Of a stretch of DNA of 64,000 bases, positions 28,824 through 38,412 are shown one piece after another. The notes below the pieces were generated by a model. It was not told the origin of the DNA. It was given only the letters and a program-made list of their open reading frames with translations, and searched no databases. Source of the stretch: Nakazawaea peltata (lineage: Eukaryota > Ascomycota > Pichiomycetes > Alaninales > Pachysolenaceae); assembly GCA_001599355.1 (NCBI GenBank), contig BCGQ01000010.1, positions 186,001 to 250,000 on the forward strand, written 5' to 3'. The position numbers and the translations under genes are program-made. Numbering within the stretch: the stretch's first letter is position 1; each line of letters opens with the position of its first letter.

Positions 28824-29751
28824 CTATAAATTTTTACGAAGATTATTGTAGCTTTTACGTAGTTTTGGCACTTTGAGAGTGGTATTGGAGCTTGAAGAGG
28901 TCTCCATTCCTTGGAAATCTGGCATAGATACACTTCTATTTGGGCCCATTTCTCCACTATATGACTTTGAACGTTGTTGATGTTTCTGCAGATGCAGGGA
29001 TTGACTAGAACTTCTATATTTCGATATGAAATCACCAATACCTGAGATTGACCGTTCGAATTTGCGTCTTAAAAATGGAAGATTCCCATCCTGATCAATA
29101 AATTGGAATAAAGCCCAATTTAAAACGCTTCCTTGGTAAACCGATTCGAATTTCTGACTTAAAAGAGGTCCAGATTGTGAATTGAGCCCTGTAAACTTTC
29201 CTATAATGCCAGATACTGGCGATAACATCCCTCCAAGGGCTCCTCCAAGAGCCCCTCCAACTATAGGAGTGGAATTAACCAGCGTTATATCACTCCGGTT
29301 CTTTGTAAAACTCGATAATTTAGAATCTATATACTGTAGCCCATTCATACGAGTCTTTTCATCGACCTCGACCTCCAATACTATCCCCTCAATTAAGACT
29401 TTTGAGCCTTGCCATTGAGGGAAATATAACCAGATGCAAAGAAGGGGATGAATCAACCCAATGAGACCATTTAATAAGGGAACCCGCTTCAATTCAGATA
29501 AAAGTGCATAACATACCCAATATCGACACCAAGGAACCATTAATTTGAGTATCACTACGTCTCCGGCTCCATTGCCAATACCCGAGATTTCGGCATCTGA
29601 GGCTCGGCTTTTATAAAATTGGAACAGTTGAAGGGTGAGTACAAAAGGTATCACAAACGTGAAAAAGAAACTGAATTTGTTAGTAAGATGGGGTAAGGAA
29701 TGGGTGGATCTGACTAGAAGTGAGTTGGACTTACGATAAATACCACAACAT
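28824..29751 (-). CDS. HVA22/REEP (TB2/DP1)-like membrane protein, probable two exons
   Basis: Preferred model complement(join(28824..29670, 29735..29751)), 287 residues, starting MLWYLSFFFTFVIPF. The 64-nt intron 29671-29734 has donor GTAAGT, branch TACTAAC and acceptor CAG. The membrane core PWCRYWVCYALLSELKRVPLLN and PLLCIWLYFPQWQGSKVLIEG matches the TB2/DP1/HVA22 pattern (W-x-YW...LPQ-x-GA), the reticulon-like family that shapes ER tubules (Yop1 in yeast). A glycine-rich stretch (VGGALGGALGGML, about residue 155) and a serine-rich basic tail follow. Without splicing, an upstream ATG at 29762 gives a 312-residue frame with a different, basic N-terminus, so both forms are possible. Yop1 itself is shorter, so this is likely a diverged paralogue. 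Confidence 0.6.
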
Positions 29752-30227
29752 TGTGGTCTCATCAGTATTGTGGGTATTGATTGTTAGTTAGATTTGAATA
29801 GGGGGCTGCGCGGGGGTGCAGGCGGGAGATGGGCGGAAAAATAGTGACAAGGCTGAGTGGACGGGAGGGAACGCACAAAAGAAGAGAGAGAAAGGGAAGG
29901 AAAGCACAAAGGGAGGGAAAGGGAAAGGGAGGGAAAGGGAAAGGGAAACGAAAGGAGGGACCCAAAGGAAGAAAGGAGGGAAGGGTGCGCGGTTAGGGGG
30001 TAGTTGGTATGGAAAGAAGGGAGAGCCAGTAAGGGAAATCCAGTAGGGGAAATCCAGTCGGGCATGGCAGCGCAGTAGGAAAGAGCCGGCGGTAGGACAG
30101 AGCCGGGCACAGCACATAGCCGGGCACAGCACATAGCCGGGCACAGGGCACAGCACAAGACACTACACTCATATTATATATATTTGATTTGATGTATTAG
30201 AAAAGATGTAGAGATTATACATGAACC
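29752..30227. repeat. HVA22-like gene promoter / RPS4 3' region with short tandem repeats
   Basis: A purine-rich tract (about 29870-29990, GGGAAAGGGA units) is followed by about 2.7 copies of a 17-bp unit, AGCCGGGCACAGCACAT, at 30101-30146, and by a looser AAATCCAGTAGGGG repeat at 30025-30062. Several open frames up to 124 codons cross this region on the minus strand, but they consist of Pro/Ser/Leu repeats generated by the tract and are not called genes. Confidence 0.6.
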
Positions 30228-31323
30228 TTACAAACCGTTGTTAGCTCTTCTTCTGTCACGCTCCTCAGCAATGGTCAACTTAATACCCTTACCCTTTGGC
30301 AAGGAAACATAAGGCTTACCAGCTTCACCAATGATGAAAACGTTAGACAATCTGGTGACGAAAGCGTTGTCCAAAGAGTCCTTGATGTGAACCAAGTCGA
30401 AACCACCCTCGTGTCTTTCACGGTGAGTGATAACACCAACTCTTCCCAAGTTACGACCACCAGTGACCATGACCAACTTACCAGTGTCGAACTTGATGAA
30501 CTCTTGGATCTTACCGGTGGCCAAGTCAATCTTAACGGTGTCGTTAACCTTGATGTCTGGGTCTGGGTATCTGATAGTTCTACCGTCGTGGGTGACCAAG
30601 TATGGAATACCCTTCTTACCCAATTGAACTCTCTTAACCTTACCCAACTTGTAGGAAGCCTCCTCAGCGGTGATTCTGTGGACGGCAAATCTACCCTTAA
30701 CGTCGTAGACCAATCTGAAGTTCTCGTTGGTAGCCTCCAAAGTGATGACATCCATGAAACCAGCTGGGAAAGTGGTGTCGGTTCTAACCTTACCGTCAAC
30801 CTTGACGTGTCTTTGCATCAAGATAGCCTTGACTTCACGACCGTTCAAAGCGTACTTAAGACGGTTTCTCAAGAAGACAACCAATGGCAAGGACTCACGC
30901 AACTTGTGTGGACCAGCAGATGGTCTTGGAGCGTAAGTACCGGATAACTTGTCAAGCATCCAGTGGGATGGAGCTGCGAGACGTTTGAGATGCTTCTTTC
31001 TGTAAAAAATTCAGTTAGTATATAATTTCTTCTTAGTAGGGTTAGGTCATAAGACATGTGATGATGTTAGGATATCGTATAAATGGATCGATTCAAAAGT
31101 AATGTTCAACTAATGTTCTTCATTTCACTTTCATATTCAACTGAATACACCTTCATTTCCATTTCTTTCCTTTGCTTCCTTCTCTTGATCGTTAAAAAAT
31201 TTTCACCAATATTCTCATAATGTCCCAATGTTGATCGTATCCATTTCATCCCAAATACATATCCATATCATCATCTTGTCCATGATCCCTTCATTCAGTT
31301 CACACATACGGTCCTCTAGCCAT
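30228..31323 (-). CDS. RPS4: 40S ribosomal protein S4 (eS4), two exons
   Basis: Model complement(join(30228..30999, 31310..31323)), 261 residues, the exact length of yeast Rps4. Exon 1 is only 14 nt (ATGGCTAGAGGACC, MARGP); the 310-nt intron 31000-31309 has donor GTATGT, branch TACTAAC and acceptor CAG. Exon 2 resumes [20 protein letters not shown]. The S4 RNA-binding domain ([35 protein letters not shown]) and the KOW-type C-terminal part are present, ending RRANNGL. The first-exon position right after MARGP matches the intron placement of S. cerevisiae RPS4. The intron shows no convincing snoRNA boxes. The high-bias codons mark a highly expressed gene. Confidence 0.97.
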
Positions 31324-31736
31324 TTTGCTTAACTATTCTTTAATATAATATGATACTATACAAAGTCGATAGATTTCTTATAATTTGAATTCATATATAA
31401 AAAAAAATATATATGAAAAAATTGAAGAAAAAAATTTTTGCTACGAAGAAAAAAAGCTGAAAAATTTTAATGTAAAGTTAAGGGAAGGTGATTTTTGTTA
31501 CGCACAAATGAGGAGGGGAGAGGAAAAGAGGAGTGTCGAAAGGGGGGAAATTGGAGTGCGCGTGCACGACTATTTAATGGGGGCTGCGCATAGTTAATTG
31601 AGGGGTGACGCAGGTCACACATTGGGAGGGCAAGGTGCCCTAAACACAAACATCATAACACCAAAACCTATTTTTATATTTCCTTAGATTACATCATAAC
31701 ACCAATAACATAACATCGTATATTGAATTAAATTAT
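31324..31736. promoter_or_regulatory. RPS4 promoter and Upc2-like gene 3' region
   Basis: 413 bp. An AT-rich part (TATATAAAAAAAAATATATATG near 31393-31415 is AT-rich; only its core is quoted as TATATAAAAAAAAATA) adjoins RPS4. At 31563-31578 the recurrent word TGCACGACTATTTAAT occurs, about 240 bp upstream of the RPS4 ATG. Polypurine stretches follow at 31505-31545. No RNA gene is seen. Confidence 0.45.
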
Positions 31737-33443
31737 CTACAGTTCTATCACCAGCTTTGGCATCTCAAGCCAAGATTTGTACTCATCAGGAAGGATGCTC
31801 TCGATATTAGCGATTTCCCTCTCGAACATTGTCTTCCTAAATAACGAAGTATTAAAGAAATGAGTCTCCTTCTTACAACAAGCCAGTATTAACATCAAAA
31901 AGTGCAGCATAATTATCAAAGATCTTGGCTCTTGTTGCAGTAATAACATACCGAACTCTCCACTTAAGATCATTGGCCAACGTAAGTAGAATCTGAGAAC
32001 ATCATTTTCATGGACAATCGATTCATTATTGGATAATATGTTGTACTCACGGTGTAAACATTTAATAGCGTCGAGCAAAGCCAAACTCTCAATAGAAAGC
32101 AGAGTTTGAATGTTACTTCCACGCTGCCTCTTGCGATCACCACCATAATTAATATCATCATAACCATCGTCATTACTGTCATCTCCTGCTACTGAACTAC
32201 TAGAACTGGAATGAGAATCATGCGGCAGACTGAATCCGGTCGATGAGACTGGAGAAACTTCTGTCACCACTTCAAGGATTTGTTCATTTGGACAACGACT
32301 TGACACGTTAGGTGATGAGTGGAACAGTTTGGTTAAAAGCAGTGGATTGTACTTAGTTGAACAAACACATCCTACCAATCCATACAAATACGAAGGGAAG
32401 AAGATATAATCAGTAAACTTGGCGATGTCGGGTACGTTATCCAGTAATGAATAATAACTCAATGGGACAGCACTGGTGGAAGCCCTTGTACACATCTGAT
32501 GCATTAATGGAATCACATCACCAGTGATAACACGTAAATCCATCGATTTCTTAACAAACATCGGATCACAAATGGTCAATGTAGGATAATAAATATAATT
32601 TAATAATTCCAACATTTGCAGCAGCATATCAGCCACGATTTGTTCGGTCACCAACTTTGGTTGTCGCAGCAGTTCACGCAGTTCTTCTTGATACAGATCA
32701 AAATTCATCTTCAGTAACACCAAATAATCATTAACAGTCTTACTTTTGAAGTCTAAGAAATCGGTCTCCCCACTTAACAGATCGTGGTACATAGAAGCAA
32801 ATAAAACTGACAACATTATATGACAAACGTGCATATATTGGAAAGAAAAATGGGGTAATTCACCCCATGGCTTCGAATAAGTTGGGATGGGAGAAACACG
32901 AAGGTAAAAAACCTTGGTGAAATACAACAACAGCTTGTTATTGATCTTAGTATGATTGAGGTAAGAAGGGAACTTGAAATCTCCCTTATTAGAACTCAAC
33001 TCAAAACGCTGATCTTGAACAGATTGGATCACCTCATAACTTGGCATAGAAGAATTTTGAATAAAATCTAACGATGACATCTCACGGTCAATCTCCTCCA
33101 TCATTTTGTTTTGGTCTGGGGACAACGGTTCAAGTCCACAACGTGGGAAATAAGTTTCTGGAAGGGTGAAAACCTTGGTTTCGGCCGGGATATAAAGACC
33201 TGAAGGAGACTCTATATCATGTCTTACCTTGGTGTAGACACATTCGTCCCCTCTCTTGATACATCTGTCACATTTAGGCAACCCCTCATCACACTTCAAT
33301 GTTTATTAGTAAGCTTCCTCATTAATTAAGCGCTGTTTGATTGTACATACCTTCACCTTTCTTTTACGACAAGATTCACACCCATATCTTGATCTGGTGC
33401 GCTTGCTGTCTTTTGCTTCAAAGTCGTCGCGATATCCCACCAT
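31737..33443 (-). CDS. Zn2Cys6 transcription factor, Upc2/Ecm22-type, two exons
   Basis: Model complement(join(31737..33293, 33351..33443)), 549 residues. The 57-nt intron 33294-33350 has donor GTATGT, a TACTAAT branch and an AAG acceptor. It splits the zinc cluster: exon 1 encodes RYGCESCRKRKVK, exon 2 resumes CDEGLPKCDRCIKRGDEC, giving C2C6C6C2C6C. Retention of the intron reaches a stop within 15 codons, so only the spliced form makes a DNA-binding protein. The C-terminal part has FYLRWPMILSGEFGMLLLQQEP and SLIIMLHFLMLILACC, which resembles the ligand-binding domain of sterol regulators of the Upc2 type (WPxxxSxEF...EPxALII). The sterol-sensing role is an inference from that pattern only. 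Confidence 0.75.
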
Positions 33444-33683
33444 CTTATCTGATTTCACTAAGCACCGGCTCCTGCAGTTAAAGTTGGAATATTATTAGCT
33501 GGGCCCTTTATTACTGTTGCTTTAGCTGCGCGGGAGGATCATTTAGCTGGATGTGGCAAAAGAAAACGATGCGGAGGGAAGGTGAAGGGCAGCGTGGAAA
33601 AGTGCGCGGGAAAGGGAGTACAGGAAGGGGAGTGCACGGCCTGCGCAAAAAATGACAGGGCAAGGCTTGTAAGCAGAGAAGGG

Positions 33684-34698
33684 CTAGAGTTTTTTTTTCT
33701 TGGGTGAGGAAGTGAGTAGGTCGATTATGGAGTGTTTTTTTGGGGGTGATTTTGAGTGGGTTTTTAGGGGTGATTTTTTCAGGTGACGGGGGGAGTTAGG
33801 GGAGGGGCTATGGGAGGGGCCAGTGGTAGGGGTAGCACTAGAACCTGGTATAGATTGATCAACTGACTCTTCTTTCTCCTTTTTCACTTTTTTAGGACTC
33901 CTCCTCATCATATCGAAAATATCAGCTTTACGTATCTTCCTCTTTAATTCTTCCCCACTACTAGCCATATGATTCACTTTAGTAGAAACTTCATACCATT
34001 GGATATCTGATTCATCATAAGGTTTTAAATCCAGCAGCAGCAGCTCCAGTAAACTATGACCTTCTCCTAACCAATCGTCAAATTCTTTAGTATGTGGACG
34101 TAATACTATCGGCATACGGTCGTGTAACCAACGAAGTTGTTCTGGAGCTTCCCCCGTCACTATACTAAAACTCCACACTATAGAGCCATCGGAGAATTTA
34201 CATTGGTCGTACACTCCGGCCAAAAATAGAAGATCGCCAGAATTTTCCCCAGTCACAAAGAATGGTACTTTGTTATTTTTAGACCATTCATAATATCCTT
34301 CAATGGGAACCACACATCGTTTACATTTCCTCCACATGATCGCCTCCTTACTAAGAATGGTCTCCTTACGAGCATTAAATCTTTTCCATTGTTGCTGTTG
34401 AAGACCTTCTTTGGTTTTGGTCCAACTCGGAATAAATCCCCAATTCATATATTGTAACACATGAGAATCATCACTAACAAAATAAACTGGCAGATTCCTC
34501 GTCGGTCCTATATTGTATCTGTAGTTCTTATCTAGCTGGGCTTGCTCATCTCTGACCTCATTTACAGGTAGATTATGTATATTTTGAAGATTATCTACCA
34601 ATTCCCATGGTTCCTATCGTTTGAGTCAGTATAATCAGTAGCAATCACATCATCATTTTGACTCCACTTACCAATCCCATAGCATACCTGCCACACAT
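33684..34698 (-). CDS. SRAP-domain protein (HMCES/YMR114C family), two exons
   Basis: Model complement(join(33684..34613, 34672..34698)), 318 residues. The 58-nt intron 34614-34671 has donor GTAAGT, a TACTGAC branch and acceptor TAG. Exon 1 is nine codons, MCGRYAMGL, and carries the catalytic Cys2; exon 2 continues EPWELVDNL. The other SRAP residues are present: FNARKET (Asn), IEGYYEWSKN (Glu) and RWLHDRMPIVL (His). HMCES-type proteins form a DNA-protein crosslink with abasic sites in single-stranded DNA and shield them from cleavage. The C-terminal 70 residues are basic and proline/serine-rich. It is divergent from MGR3 across 184 bp, matching the YMR114C-YMR115W pair of S. cerevisiae. Confidence 0.9.
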
Positions 34699-34793
34699 TT
34701 TACCGATGCTTTCCACAGTTTGCCTTAACCTGAAGGGATACACTTAAATAGTGAGTATATTGATAAGTTGCTCAAATGAGATTTATCCCTAAA

Positions 34794-34810
34794 TGCACGA
34801 CCTTTCATAT
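34794..34810 (+). promoter_or_regulatory. TGCACGACCTTTCATAT promoter element
   Basis: This element lies 73 bp before the MGR3 ATG, in the 184-bp divergent promoter shared with the SRAP gene. It extends the recurrent word to TGCACGACYTTTCATA, identical over 15 of 16 positions with the copy at 37823-37838 before MED11. Confidence 0.5.
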
Positions 34811-34882
34811 AAAAAAGAAATCTAAGGCAAATTTAAGTGAGGGCGCTTAAGACTAACTTGCTGGAATATTAAGTCACCCAAT

Positions 34883-36418
34883 ATGATACATGGAGGTGGG
34901 GTACTGAAGTCCATATCGAGACAGTTGGTAAAGGAATGTCGGAGATTCCCATCGGCTCGCCAATTGGGCCGTCAACAGTCCACTCTCAACTATTTCCAGA
35001 ACAAGAAGAAACTTCCCCAGCCTTTACCAGGGCAAATCGGTCCGAACAACCCGCAATATGCTCATTACTACCGTCCAAGGAAGCCTATTTCATGGGGTAA
35101 AGTGTTTATTTACTCTATTCTGGCCATTGGAATATCAGGGTATGCTCTGTATGAGCTATTCTTCCCGAAACATACCTTCCCCTCCGAGGTTCTGAAGATC
35201 TTGAGGAAACTGTTGTGGGCAGAGAGTGAGAAAGAGGAGCATAATTACGAGAAGCTGGTGTCTATTTACAAACAACTGTTGGAGAAATGCGATGAGTTGA
35301 AATTAGACCCAATTTCTGACGAATACACCGGAATTCAGATCAAGATTGGAGAAATGCTCGAAAAATTGGGTAAAATCGATGAGGCCGTCGATATCTATTA
35401 TGATATCTCTCAGAATTACTTCAAATTCTTACAAGAGCACATCCATGATCCTCCTAATGATATCACCAGACATTTAGTTCAAAAAGATTTGAGGATCATC
35501 ATCAAAATTGCAGAATTAACCCAAGATCATGTCCAATTTTTATCCTCATTATTGACCATCCATTTGGATATTGCTTTGCATGAAGTTATTAAGAGATTAG
35601 TACTGCGTGGTCAATCATATCAAGAATTAGTTGCCCTGAGCCATCATGCCGCAAACCTGGAACTTCAAGTATCCGGCGATGGGTTTGTCAGTGATCCTAC
35701 AAGTGTAATCGATACAGAAATTTGGGACCCATTCAAGGAGGAATTCTTCAATGCTCGCGATTTACTTAGTGCATTGTATTTGCTGTCAAAAGGGCCTCTG
35801 TTTGCCATGACTCATAAAACACAGACCCTTTGTTGGATGATCTTACTGAAAATGCCAATCGGAGAGACAATGTTAAACACTTGTAATTTACTGTCATTAT
35901 GTTTCTTGACCTCAGAGAATTTTGAGGCCGAAGAGTTGAGACTGAAGAAGAAGTTGAGAGAGACAGATTCCATTGATAAATTGCCCGAGAATTTCCTGAC
36001 CATCGAGGAGTATCAAATTCATTTGAATGCTCAGATATCCAAGTCACGTGACGTGAAACAAGTGTTTATTGAGAAACTGTTGCAATTGTATGTGAAGCTG
36101 ATTGAAAATTGTAAGAAAATTCTGCCTAAACAGCGGACAACGGAGATCGAAGAGGCCACTGTGTTACTGACTTATGGTGCGGGAGTTGTGAATTTGCATT
36201 TGGGGCACTACGATGAAGCAGAAAAGTATTTGAAAGAGCTGATTTTAAGGGCCAAAGGTTCAGGAAATGATTTTGAAGTCAAAGAACTGGAAAGAGAATT
36301 GACGAAATTGGCTTTAGAAAGAGAGAGATTGGCATCTGGAGGTAAATCTAATCAAGAAATGAAAGAACTGCGTCCATCTGAAGCGTTTGTCGATGTCCAA
36401 TTTGAAAGAAACACTTAG
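34883..36418 (+). CDS. MGR3: i-AAA protease adaptor Mgr3 (TPR membrane protein)
   Basis: The product is 511 residues (S. cerevisiae Mgr3 has 501). A basic N-terminal presequence (MIHGGGVLKSISRQLVKECRR) precedes one membrane segment (WGKVFIYSILAIGISGYALY, about 71-90), and the rest is soluble TPR-like helix pairs (KIGEMLEKLGKIDEAVDIYY at about 149; GAGVVNLHLGHYDEAEKYLKEL at about 433). With Mgr1 it hands substrates to the Yme1 protease on the intermembrane-space side of the mitochondrial inner membrane. Its position beside the SRAP gene and ASC1 repeats the YMR114C-YMR115W-YMR116C order, which supports Mgr3 over other TPR proteins. Confidence 0.85.
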   Translation: MIHGGGVLKSISRQLVKECRRFPSARQLGRQQSTLNYFQNKKKLPQPLPGQIGPNNPQYAHYYRPRKPISWGKVFIYSILAIGISGYALYELFFPKHTFPSEVLKILRKLLWAESEKEEHNYEKLVSIYKQLLEKCDELKLDPISDEYTGIQIKIGEMLEKLGKIDEAVDIYYDISQNYFKFLQEHIHDPPNDITRHLVQKDLRIIIKIAELTQDHVQFLSSLLTIHLDIALHEVIKRLVLRGQSYQELVALSHHAANLELQVSGDGFVSDPTSVIDTEIWDPFKEEFFNARDLLSALYLLSKGPLFAMTHKTQTLCWMILLKMPIGETMLNTCNLLSLCFLTSENFEAEELRLKKKLRETDSIDKLPENFLTIEEYQIHLNAQISKSRDVKQVFIEKLLQLYVKLIENCKKILPKQRTTEIEEATVLLTYGAGVVNLHLGHYDEAEKYLKELILRAKGSGNDFEVKELERELTKLALERERLASGGKSNQEMKELRPSEAFVDVQFERNT

Positions 36419-36489
36419 GGACTTGTACATAACTACAAAATAAAAATATATTGAATTATCTTTTATTACCTCGGGTCAAGTTAAATAAC

Positions 36490-37649
36490 TTAGTTAGAGG
36501 TCATAACTTGCCAGACACGGATAACGTTGTCGGTGTAACCGGAGAACAAGTTTTGACCGTCAGCAGACCAAGCCAAAGAGATGGCTTGTGGGTCCTTGAC
36601 AGAGGTGGAAGAAGCAAACTCTGGCTTCAACTCGTCGACAACCTTCTTTTGCTCCAAGTCGAAGATCTTGATGGAGGTAGAAGTGGCAGCGGCCAACCAG
36701 AATCTGGATGGAGAGAAGGCCAAAGCGTGGATCTCGTCACCAGCGTTCAAGGTGAACAAAGCACTCTTGTGGGTCAAGTCCCAGGTGATGATGTCACCGT
36801 CCTTACCACCGGAAGCAACCAAGGTTCCGTCTGGGGAGACGGTCAAGGCAGAAACGTAACCGGTGTGACCAACGTAGTCGGCGGTCAAGGAGAAGTTAGA
36901 AGCGTCCCAAGACTATTATAATGTTAGTAAAATCCTTCTCTTAGAGTGAAGATAGTGTCCTGCACTAATTAACTATGAGCATCAGAGATCTTGGTGATAT
37001 TTTTATGTCTCATTCGGGTTCAAAGAACTCGTCTGAAGTAGCAAATAATATTAATACATCATTTTGTAAAAGTATAGCTCATAGTCAGTAGTACTACAGG
37101 ATCGAAAAATTGTAAACTTACCTTAACCAACTTGTCCCAACCAGCAGAGACGATGGTGTTCTCAGAGTCCTCAGATGGAGAGAATCTGACAACAGAAGCC
37201 CAGTCGGCGTGAGCAGACAAAGTAGCAGCACACTCACCGATGGTGTTCCAGACCTTGATGGTCTTATCTCTGGAAGCAGAGACGATCTTTCTGGAGTCTC
37301 TAGAGATGGAGACGGACAAAACGTCACCCTTGTGGCCAACAAATCTCTTAGCACATTGACCGGTCTTCAAGTCCCACAATCTGATGGTGTGATCCCAAGA
37401 AGCAGAGAAAGCGTAAACTCCATCTGGGGCAATGGCAACATCTTGAACGATGTGAGAGTGACCCTTCAAAGACTTCTTAGCAACACCGTAAGCGTGCTCG
37501 TCTCTGGTTAATTGCCAGGTGATCAAGGTCTTGTCTCTGGAAGCAGAGACCAACAAGTCTGGGTTGGCTGGGGTGGTGGCCAAACTAGTGACCCAACCGT
37601 TGTGGCCCTCTAAGGTACCTCTCAAAACTAAAACTTCTCTGGTAGACAT
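36490..37649 (-). CDS. ASC1: RACK1 homologue Asc1, two exons
   Basis: Model complement(join(36490..36912, 37122..37649)), 316 residues. The 209-nt intron 36913-37121 (GTAAGT donor, TACTAAC branch, TAG acceptor) hosts the U24 snoRNA. Splicing joins GWDKLVK to [16 protein letters not shown]. Seven WD40 repeats run through the protein ([69 protein letters not shown] at the end). Asc1 sits on the 40S head near the mRNA exit and acts in ribosome quality control and signalling. The intron position with U24 inside is also that of S. cerevisiae ASC1. The gene is highly codon-biased. Confidence 0.97.
36978..37066 (-). ncRNA. SNR24: Box C/D snoRNA U24 (snR24) inside the ASC1 intron
   Basis: On the minus strand, box C ATGATGT lies at 37062-37056 and box D CTGA at 36985-36982. 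They are flanked by an inverted repeat CTATGAGC/GCTCATAG (37084-37077 with 36980-36973) that would bring the boxes together. Between them are TTTGCTACTTCAGA and ATCACCAAGATCTCTGA, closely matching yeast snR24 antisense elements, which direct 2'-O-methylation of 25S rRNA (C1437, A1449, G1450 in yeast numbering). The ends are estimated as about four bases outside the boxes. Release from the spliced lariat is the expected route. Confidence 0.88.
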
Positions 37650-37822
37650 TTTTATATTATTAATCTATTGATTGATATTCCAATCCAAGGGATGAAAAGA
37701 TGATTGAATTTTTTTTAAGGTGAGAGAATTAGAGCGAGTTGAAAAATTTTTCAGTGCGTTAGTGACACGGTGAAAAATAGGAAAGATGGGGATGGTGAAT
37801 GGCAGAAGTAATTTGATATGTG

Positions 37823-37838
37823 TGCACGACTTTTCATA
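37823..37838 (+). promoter_or_regulatory. TGCACGACTTTTCATA promoter element
   Basis: It lies in the 229-bp divergent promoter between ASC1 and MED11, 41 bp before the first MED11 ATG (131 bp before the second). It is the same word as at 34794-34810, in the same orientation relative to the + strand gene. Confidence 0.5.
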
Positions 37839-37878
37839 CATTTATCGGAGTGATATGCACTACCTTTTTATTATCTGA

Positions 37879-38412
37879 ATGTGGATTGAAGGTGGGGAGC
37901 CTAGAGAGAAGCCTAGAGAGAAGCCTAGAGAGAAGCTAAAGGAGAGCCTAGAGGGAGTCTTGATAACGATGAGCCTGGACAATGACACCTTACCGGGTAC
38001 AGAGAACCAATCTACGGATTCCAATCTCAAATACATCCACGAAAGATTGGAGAAACTCAATGACATCGACTCCAAATTGGTGACGTCTCTCTCTGATTTG
38101 TCAATGATTTTAGAGACACTTCGAGATGGAAAGGCTCTTAAAGAGGAGTCTAATGAGATGCGAGATGCGTTAGAAACCCGGTTTCAACAGAATGTCGGCT
38201 CATTCTACGGTAATTTAAGTAATGCATCGGTCTTATTACGTAAAGAGATCAAGAATTTAGACGACAAAATATCAGCTGGAAGCTCTACAACGGAGGAAGG
38301 ATTGAATATCTTACCTATAAATATCAATAAGAAGGCGGTATGGACCGGGGAATTCAAATTGAAGCAAGAGATCACTAATTTGGACTCGATACTACCGTCC
38401 GATAATAAATAA
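37879..38412 (+). CDS. MED11: Mediator subunit Med11
   Basis: The frame gives 177 residues from the ATG at 37879, or 147 from a second ATG at 37969 (MSLDNDTLPGT). The longer start adds KPREKPREKLKE, encoded by three copies of a 12-bp repeat, and may be leader sequence. The conserved core is YIHERLEKLNDIDSKLVTSL, then QQNVGSFYGNLSNASVLLRKEIKNLD and ILPININKKAV, all matching yeast Med11, ending in a helix that closes the bundle. Med11 pairs with Med22 in the Mediator head and contacts TFIIH. The neighbours reproduce the YMR110-YMR116 order of S. cerevisiae, where MED11 is YMR112C. The 3' end overlaps HFD1 by 38 bp. Confidence 0.88.
   Translation: MWIEGGEPREKPREKPREKLKESLEGVLITMSLDNDTLPGTENQSTDSNLKYIHERLEKLNDIDSKLVTSLSDLSMILETLRDGKALKEESNEMRDALETRFQQNVGSFYGNLSNASVLLRKEIKNLDDKISAGSSTTEEGLNILPININKKAVWTGEFKLKQEITNLDSILPSDNK

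Noticed and set aside
29784-30158. Overlapping minus-strand frames of 60-124 codons
   Set aside because: Pro/Ser/Leu repeats created by the purine tract and the GCCGGGCAC repeat; no protein-like features.
30275-30947. Long open frames on both strands inside RPS4
   Set aside because: They overlap the complete ribosomal protein S4 gene in other frames and have no family signature.
31000-31309. Possible snoRNA in the RPS4 intron (GATGATGA near 31260)
   Set aside because: A box C-like motif is present but no box D with a terminal stem is found.
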